The notes beneath the pieces are model-generated. The model did no database searches and was not told the DNA's origin. It saw nothing but the letters and a program-made list of their open reading frames with translations. From assembly GCA_003219095.1 (NCBI GenBank), contig QHPM01000272.1, positions 1-8,399 on the forward strand: DNA of 8,399 bases, given 5' to 3'. Origin of the DNA: Verrucomicrobiota bacterium (GTDB lineage: Bacteria; Verrucomicrobiota; Verrucomicrobiia; Chthoniobacterales; UBA10450). The translations under genes were made by a program, and so were the position numbers. Of this stretch, positions 5,240 through 8,399 are shown one piece after another (positions within the stretch are counted from its first letter, which is position 1; each line of letters opens with the position of its first letter).

Positions 5240-6754
5240 TTATGCGCGCGCCGCGGTCACGGCGTAAACCGATTGCGCGCCGGCCTCGCGCAAGACCCGC
5301 GCGCATTCGCTTAACGTCGAACCGGTAGTAAGGATATCGTCCACCAGAAGCACGTGCAATCCTCGCACGCCGATCTTTTTTCGTAAACGAAAGGCGCCAC
5401 GTAAATTTTCCATGCGCTCGGCCCGGTCAAACGCGGTTTGGGTGGTGGTGTAGCGGATGCGTTCCAGCGCGCGGCTCAGCGGCAGATTTATTTTTTGCGC
5501 CAGGATTTTCGCGAGGACCTCGGCCTGATTGAAACCGCGTTCGCGCAATCGCGCGGGATGAAGTGGGACTGGGATGACGAGATCGAAATGGCGCTGGTGC
5601 ATCCGCGCGTCATTCATCGCTTCCCGCAACCATTCCGCGATGGGATGCCGCAGTTGTAACTGGCAATTGTATTTGAACTGCAAAACGATAAAACGAACCA
5701 CACCGCGGCTGCGATAGGCCGCCACCGCAGCGTCGAATCCAAGTGTTCGATTCACGCAGTTCGCGCAGGTAAACGTACCATCGATTGCACCGGCAAACGG
5801 CTCGGAACATTTTGCACAAAAAGGTGCCACGATGCGTTGCGCTTTGTCGAGGCAACCCTGGCAAATGTAATCGCCGCGCCTAATGGGCGCGTGGCAGACG
5901 GCGCACAGCGCCGGGTAAAAAAGCGACGCGACCGCACGCCACGTTTCACGAGTGACAAGCGGAAGCAAACCGGTCAGCAAGTTACTTCCGAGCCAGGGCA
6001 GGATGATCGTTTCGCGCTTTGTCATTTTGCCGACGACGCCAGCGACAAAAATCCAGCCGGAATGGAGACCGATTGGCAGAAAAAGTGAGCGTGTGCGCAA
6101 GCGCGCGTCGGCCAGAATCCAGCCAAGGAGAAACAAGGTGGTGAAGCTGGCGAGCACCATCATGGGATCGGCAAATTGCGCGAACGAGTTTGCGATCGAA
6201 TGAAATCCGGAGGACCACGTCACGCTCTCGTTCGATCTGGCCGGCGCTTTCAGAAAATGAACGAGGGCGAAAAAAGCCGAGGTAATCAGAATCGCAATGA
6301 CTGAGCGCGAGCTCCGCAACAGAATTCCGAGCAGCATGCCGCGGAAAAAAAATTCCTCGATTAGAGGGACAACGACAGCCGCGGCCAGAACGGCAGCGAG
6401 CGAATCCCACGGGAGGGCATTTTTTAAGAGAAAAATCCTGGTAGCAATTAAGACGACGGCACCGGCAAGGAGAGGAATAGCGGCGAGCACAACGCCGGCG
6501 ACGACATCGCGAAGGGCGTGCCGGTTTTTATCCAATCGTAGATCGCGGAAAGAATGGAGCCGAAGCCAGCGCAGAAGCGGCCAAAGGAATGCGAGCGCGC
6601 AAATGAGCAGCGCACGATGGAAAAAACTCTCGAAATCGAATTTCGCAAAAAAAGCCGAGAAGCGATGGGCAGCCCAAAAGAGTGGAGGCGCCAGGATTGC
6701 ACCGCCGATTACGACCGCGAAAAAGTAAGCGAACAGTTTGGCGGCATCTTTCAA
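5240..6754 (-). CDS. CPBP membrane protease fused to a ComF-type phosphoribosyltransferase
   Basis: One uninterrupted 504-residue frame joins two families that are normally separate. Residues 1 to about 250 are a multi-pass membrane domain with the CPBP/Abi (CAAX-protease-like) motifs: EEFFFR at 133-138, FFALVH ending in H166, and GLH with H231. Residues about 275-504 are ComF/ComFC: four Cys-X-X-Cys pairs (C284/C287, C298/C301, C313/C316, C330/C333), the PVPLHPARLRERGFNQ block at 396-410 and the PRPP-binding loop LLVDDILTTGST at 469-480. ComF proteins are linked to DNA uptake in naturally competent bacteria. The CPBP part may be a prenyl-protein-type or scaffold intramembrane protease. The TTG at 6754 is the most upstream usable start (TGA at 6781-6779 in frame), with no ATG or GTG nearby. 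It heads the accD-folC operon. No stop or frameshift interrupts the joint, so fusion is seen directly; its function is unknown. Confidence 0.9.
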   Translation of the reverse strand: MKDAAKLFAYFFAVVIGGAILAPPLFWAAHRFSAFFAKFDFESFFHRALLICALAFLWPLLRWLRLHSFRDLRLDKNRHALRDVVAGVVLAAIPLLAGAVVLIATRIFLLKNALPWDSLAAVLAAAVVVPLIEEFFFRGMLLGILLRSSRSVIAILITSAFFALVHFLKAPARSNESVTWSSGFHSIANSFAQFADPMMVLASFTTLFLLGWILADARLRTRSLFLPIGLHSGWIFVAGVVGKMTKRETIILPWLGSNLLTGLLPLVTRETWRAVASLFYPALCAVCHAPIRRGDYICQGCLDKAQRIVAPFCAKCSEPFAGAIDGTFTCANCVNRTLGFDAAVAAYRSRGVVRFIVLQFKYNCQLQLRHPIAEWLREAMNDARMHQRHFDLVIPVPLHPARLRERGFNQAEVLAKILAQKINLPLSRALERIRYTTTQTAFDRAERMENLRGAFRLRKKIGVRGLHVLLVDDILTTGSTLSECARVLREAGAQSVYAVTAARA

Positions 6755-6760
6755 GGGCGC

Positions 6761-6792
6761 TAATCTAAGGGCGCGAAATCATGCCGCGTCAA
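6761..6792 (-). promoter_or_regulatory. Possible promoter of the CPBP-ComF/accD/folC operon
   Basis: On the minus strand TTGACG (6792-6787) matches five of six bases of a sigma70-type -35 box, and TTAGAT (6768-6763) or TAGATT (6767-6762) lies 18-19 bp downstream as a weak -10. Transcription would start almost at the TTG codon, giving a very short or absent leader. The -35 falls inside the start of the divergent 83-residue gene. On the plus strand TTGGCG (6738-6743) and TAATCT (6761-6766), 17 bp apart, could be the opposing promoter using the same AT-rich island. Matches are weak and untested. Confidence 0.25.
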
Positions 6793-7032
6793 CATGTATG
6801 GAGCGAACGCGAAGAGGACGGGGTGAAGCGCGAAGTCCGCGCGTCGCGTTTCGGCGGCGTCTGGCGTCTGCAATCAAAGCGCGCGGATGAGGAATCGTGG
6901 ACGTACTACGATCGGCCGCTGCCAGGCGATTTGGTGGTGCTAAAGGAAATCATCGAGAAAAAATATCGCCGCCGACGGGCGACGATAGAGGAACTTTTGT
7001 CGCTGCGAGAAATGGTTCGGGAGATTCAATGA
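6781..7032 (+). CDS. Small charged protein of unknown function (83 aa)
   Basis: I do not recognise a family. The frame is likely real: it fills the space between a divergent gene and bioA without overlap, has an ATG with AAGGGCG (6767-6773) at reasonable ribosome-binding distance, and ends 18 bp before bioA in the same direction. The protein is hydrophilic, with no signal peptide, membrane segment or cysteine. The N-terminal half is rich in aromatic residues and looks strand-forming (FGGVWRLQSKR, SWTYYDRPLPGDL, residues 24-53). The C-terminal part looks helical with a strongly basic patch (IIEKKYRRRRATIEELLSL), suggesting nucleic-acid or protein binding. Co-transcription with bioA is probable from spacing, but that gives no function. 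Confidence 0.6.
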   Translation: MPRQHVWSEREEDGVKREVRASRFGGVWRLQSKRADEESWTYYDRPLPGDLVVLKEIIEKKYRRRRATIEELLSLREMVREIQ

Positions 7033-7039
7033 ATCAGCG

Positions 7040-7062
7040 ATGAGACTCATATGCCCCATATG
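7040..7062 (+). promoter_or_regulatory. Start region of bioA with palindrome and twin ATGs
   Basis: An 11-bp palindrome (ATGAG, A, CTCAT; 7040-7050) abuts the first ATG. The hexamer CATATG then occurs twice, at 7048-7053 and 7057-7062, giving two in-frame starts 9 bp apart. No strong Shine-Dalgarno decides between them. The palindrome could be an operator or a hairpin over the initiation site, but may be chance. Confidence 0.3.
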
Positions 7063-8399
7063 ACCGATAAGAACGATTGGAACACAGAGGCCCTGGTCGC
7101 GACGGACAAACAATTCGTCTGGCATCCGTTTACTAACATGCCGGAATGGTGCGCGGCCGAGCATGAACCAATCGTGATTGTCGAAGGGCGCGGTGCCATA
7201 TTGCGCGATAGCCGCGGTCGCGAATACATCGATGGGAACTCGTCGATCTGGACAAATATTCACGGGCACAATCATCCGCGGATCAATCTGGCAATTCGCG
7301 AGCAATTGGAGCGCACCGCACATTCGTCGTTTCTGGGGACAACGAATCCGGCGGCAATCGAACTGGCCCGGGAGATTGTCGAATTATTTCCCCCGAAAAC
7401 TTTGTCGCGTGTTTTTTATTCCGATGACGGTTCGACTGGAATCGAAGCGGCGCTGCGAATTGCGGCTCAATTTTTTCAGATGCGAGGCGAGAAACGAAAT
7501 TTGTTTGTCGCCTTTCGCAGCGGTTACCATGGCGATACTGCGGGTGCGGCCGCGTTGGGAGCGGCAAAGATGTTTTCGGTCGATCGCGAAGGCTGGCGAT
7601 TTCCGGTTCGCACCGTCGATTCAATCGAGGAATTGGAAAAACTTTCTCGCGAACAGTCGCACGAAATTGCGGCGATGGTAATCGAGCCAATGATTCAAGG
7701 CGCCGCGGGAATACGAATTTGGCCGCGGGGAACGTCCACGGCGGTGCGCGATTGGTGCAATCGGAATGGTGCGCTCATGATTGCCGATGAAGTGATGACG
7801 GGATTCGGTCGGACCGGGAAAATGTTTGCGAGCGAGCATGAGAACGCGCTGCCCGATATCATGGTGCTCGGGAAAGGCTTAAGCGGCGGTTATCTTCCGC
7901 TGGCGATCACGCTCACGACCGAAGAAATCTTCTCGCAATTTGACGGATCGGTGGCGGACGGCCGGGCGTTCGCCTACGGGCACAGTTACACAGGCAATGC
8001 ACTTGGTTGTGCGGCGGCACGGGCCAGTCTTGCTATTTTTCGCGAGGAGAATGTGCTGGGAAATTTGCAATCGAAGATCCGACAACTCGACTCCCAGCTG
8101 CGGCTATTGCATGAATTGCCGGGCGTAACTGAAGTGCGACAGTGCGGGTTCGTCGCCGGAATCGAAATGGATGACCCGGAGACCGCCAACGAAGTTTGTC
8201 GGCGAGCGCGCAATTACGGTTTGCTAACGAGAAATATACGGGAAACAATCGTGTTGATGCCGCCGCTTTGCACTACCGAGGAACAACTGGAACGCTCGGT
8301 CTCGGCATTGACCAGCGCGACGGAAAAAATCAAACCAAAGGGACGCGCTTCCGCGCGTCCGGGACCCGCCGCGGCGAGTCCTTCGGAAGTGGCGAGATC
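7051..8399 (+). CDS. bioA: Adenosylmethionine-8-amino-7-oxononanoate aminotransferase, 3' end missing
   Basis: A PLP-dependent class III aminotransferase that makes 7,8-diaminopelargonate from KAPA with S-adenosylmethionine as amino donor, the antepenultimate step of biotin synthesis. Visible motifs, numbered from the ATG at 7051, are WHPFTNM near the N-terminus, GNSSIWTNIHGHNHP, SDDGSTGIEAALRIAA from S124, YHGDT at 159-163, IADEVMTGFGRTGKM with D246, and the PLP lysine K275 in LGKGLSGGYLP. FAYGHSYTGNALGCAA and TRNIRETIVLMPPL follow. The frame is open to the window edge (about 449 codons) with no stop seen. The homologous part seems to end near residue 429; beyond it the frame runs through two palindromic repeats, reading GRASARPGPAAASPSE. 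ATGs at 7051 and 7060 are both possible starts. The small 83-residue gene just upstream is probably co-transcribed. Confidence 0.93.
   Translation, partial: MPHMTDKNDWNTEALVATDKQFVWHPFTNMPEWCAAEHEPIVIVEGRGAILRDSRGREYIDGNSSIWTNIHGHNHPRINLAIREQLERTAHSSFLGTTNPAAIELAREIVELFPPKTLSRVFYSDDGSTGIEAALRIAAQFFQMRGEKRNLFVAFRSGYHGDTAGAAALGAAKMFSVDREGWRFPVRTVDSIEELEKLSREQSHEIAAMVIEPMIQGAAGIRIWPRGTSTAVRDWCNRNGALMIADEVMTGFGRTGKMFASEHENALPDIMVLGKGLSGGYLPLAITLTTEEIFSQFDGSVADGRAFAYGHSYTGNALGCAAARASLAIFREENVLGNLQSKIRQLDSQLRLLHELPGVTEVRQCGFVAGIEMDDPETANEVCRRARNYGLLTRNIRETIVLMPPLCTTEEQLERSVSALTSATEKIKPKGRASARPGPAAASPSEVAR
8341..8360. repeat. Hairpin within the bioA 3' end, 8-bp arms
   Basis: Arms GGACGCGC and GCGCGTCC around TTCC. 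It is directly followed by the palindrome copy at 8361-8382, so two elements stand side by side as in folC and in the metG-folC spacer. Confidence 0.8.
8361..8382. repeat. 22-bp palindrome, copy 2, in the bioA frame
   Basis: It matches the perfect palindrome at 1217-1238 at 20 of 22 bases; the differences are at the sixth and last positions. Here it is part of an open reading frame and contributes to the tail PAAASPS of the bioA product. Confidence 0.8.

Noticed and set aside
5900..5990. Frameshift or missed stop joining separate CPBP and ComF genes
   Set aside because: The frame is continuous through the joint with recognisable sequence on both sides and no internal stop; only an assembly error could be argued, and nothing in the sequence shows one.

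Overview
The window looks like a chromosomal segment of a GC-rich, free-living bacterium, most likely a soil Verrucomicrobiota of the Chthoniobacterales (Spartobacteria, Udaeobacter-like) type. This is inference: the protein styles and the many short perfect hairpins between and inside genes remind me of that group, but there is no rRNA or other decisive marker. All main genes are housekeeping or biosynthetic. I see no phage, transposase, tRNA, rRNA or CRISPR array.

Layout. Positions 1-80 are a leader that may hold the last codons of an upstream gene. Positions 81-1208 (+) encode a membrane permease of the ArsP/DUF318 (COG0701) family. A 123-bp spacer with a perfect 22-bp palindrome leads to metG (1332-2912, +), a methionyl-tRNA synthetase without zinc-knuckle cysteines and without a C-terminal tRNA-binding domain. 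The 285-bp convergent spacer 2913-3197 carries no gene and is packed with small perfect hairpins, two of which recur as inverted near-copies. On the minus strand follows a compact operon, read from 6754 down to 3198: a CPBP membrane protease fused to a ComF-type phosphoribosyltransferase, then accD (acetyl-CoA carboxylase beta subunit), then folC (folylpolyglutamate synthase). The first two genes are 3 bp apart and the last two overlap by 4 bp. A 26-bp divergent gap separates this operon from a plus-strand pair: an unrecognised 83-residue protein (6781-7032) and bioA (7051 to the window edge, incomplete).

How it fits together. The genes do not form one pathway. accD (fatty acid synthesis) and folC (folate) are a common bacterial pair, here headed by the unusual protease-ComF fusion. 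bioA is biotin synthesis, and biotin is the cofactor of the carboxylase that AccD belongs to, so the divergent arrangement is functionally suggestive but unproven.

The most interesting layer is the repeats. Short hairpins with 8-11 bp arms and 0-4 nt loops occur in two spacers. They also occur inside coding sequence: a double hairpin sits in frame near the folC N-terminus and encodes about 15 extra residues, and another pair forms the 3' end of the visible bioA frame, one of them a 20/22 copy of the palindrome after the permease gene. folC additionally holds a degenerate 8-bp tandem repeat and seems to lack the family's usual C-terminal motif. This looks like a mobile or spreading family of palindromic elements that can be tolerated within proteins, in the manner of Rickettsia palindromic elements.
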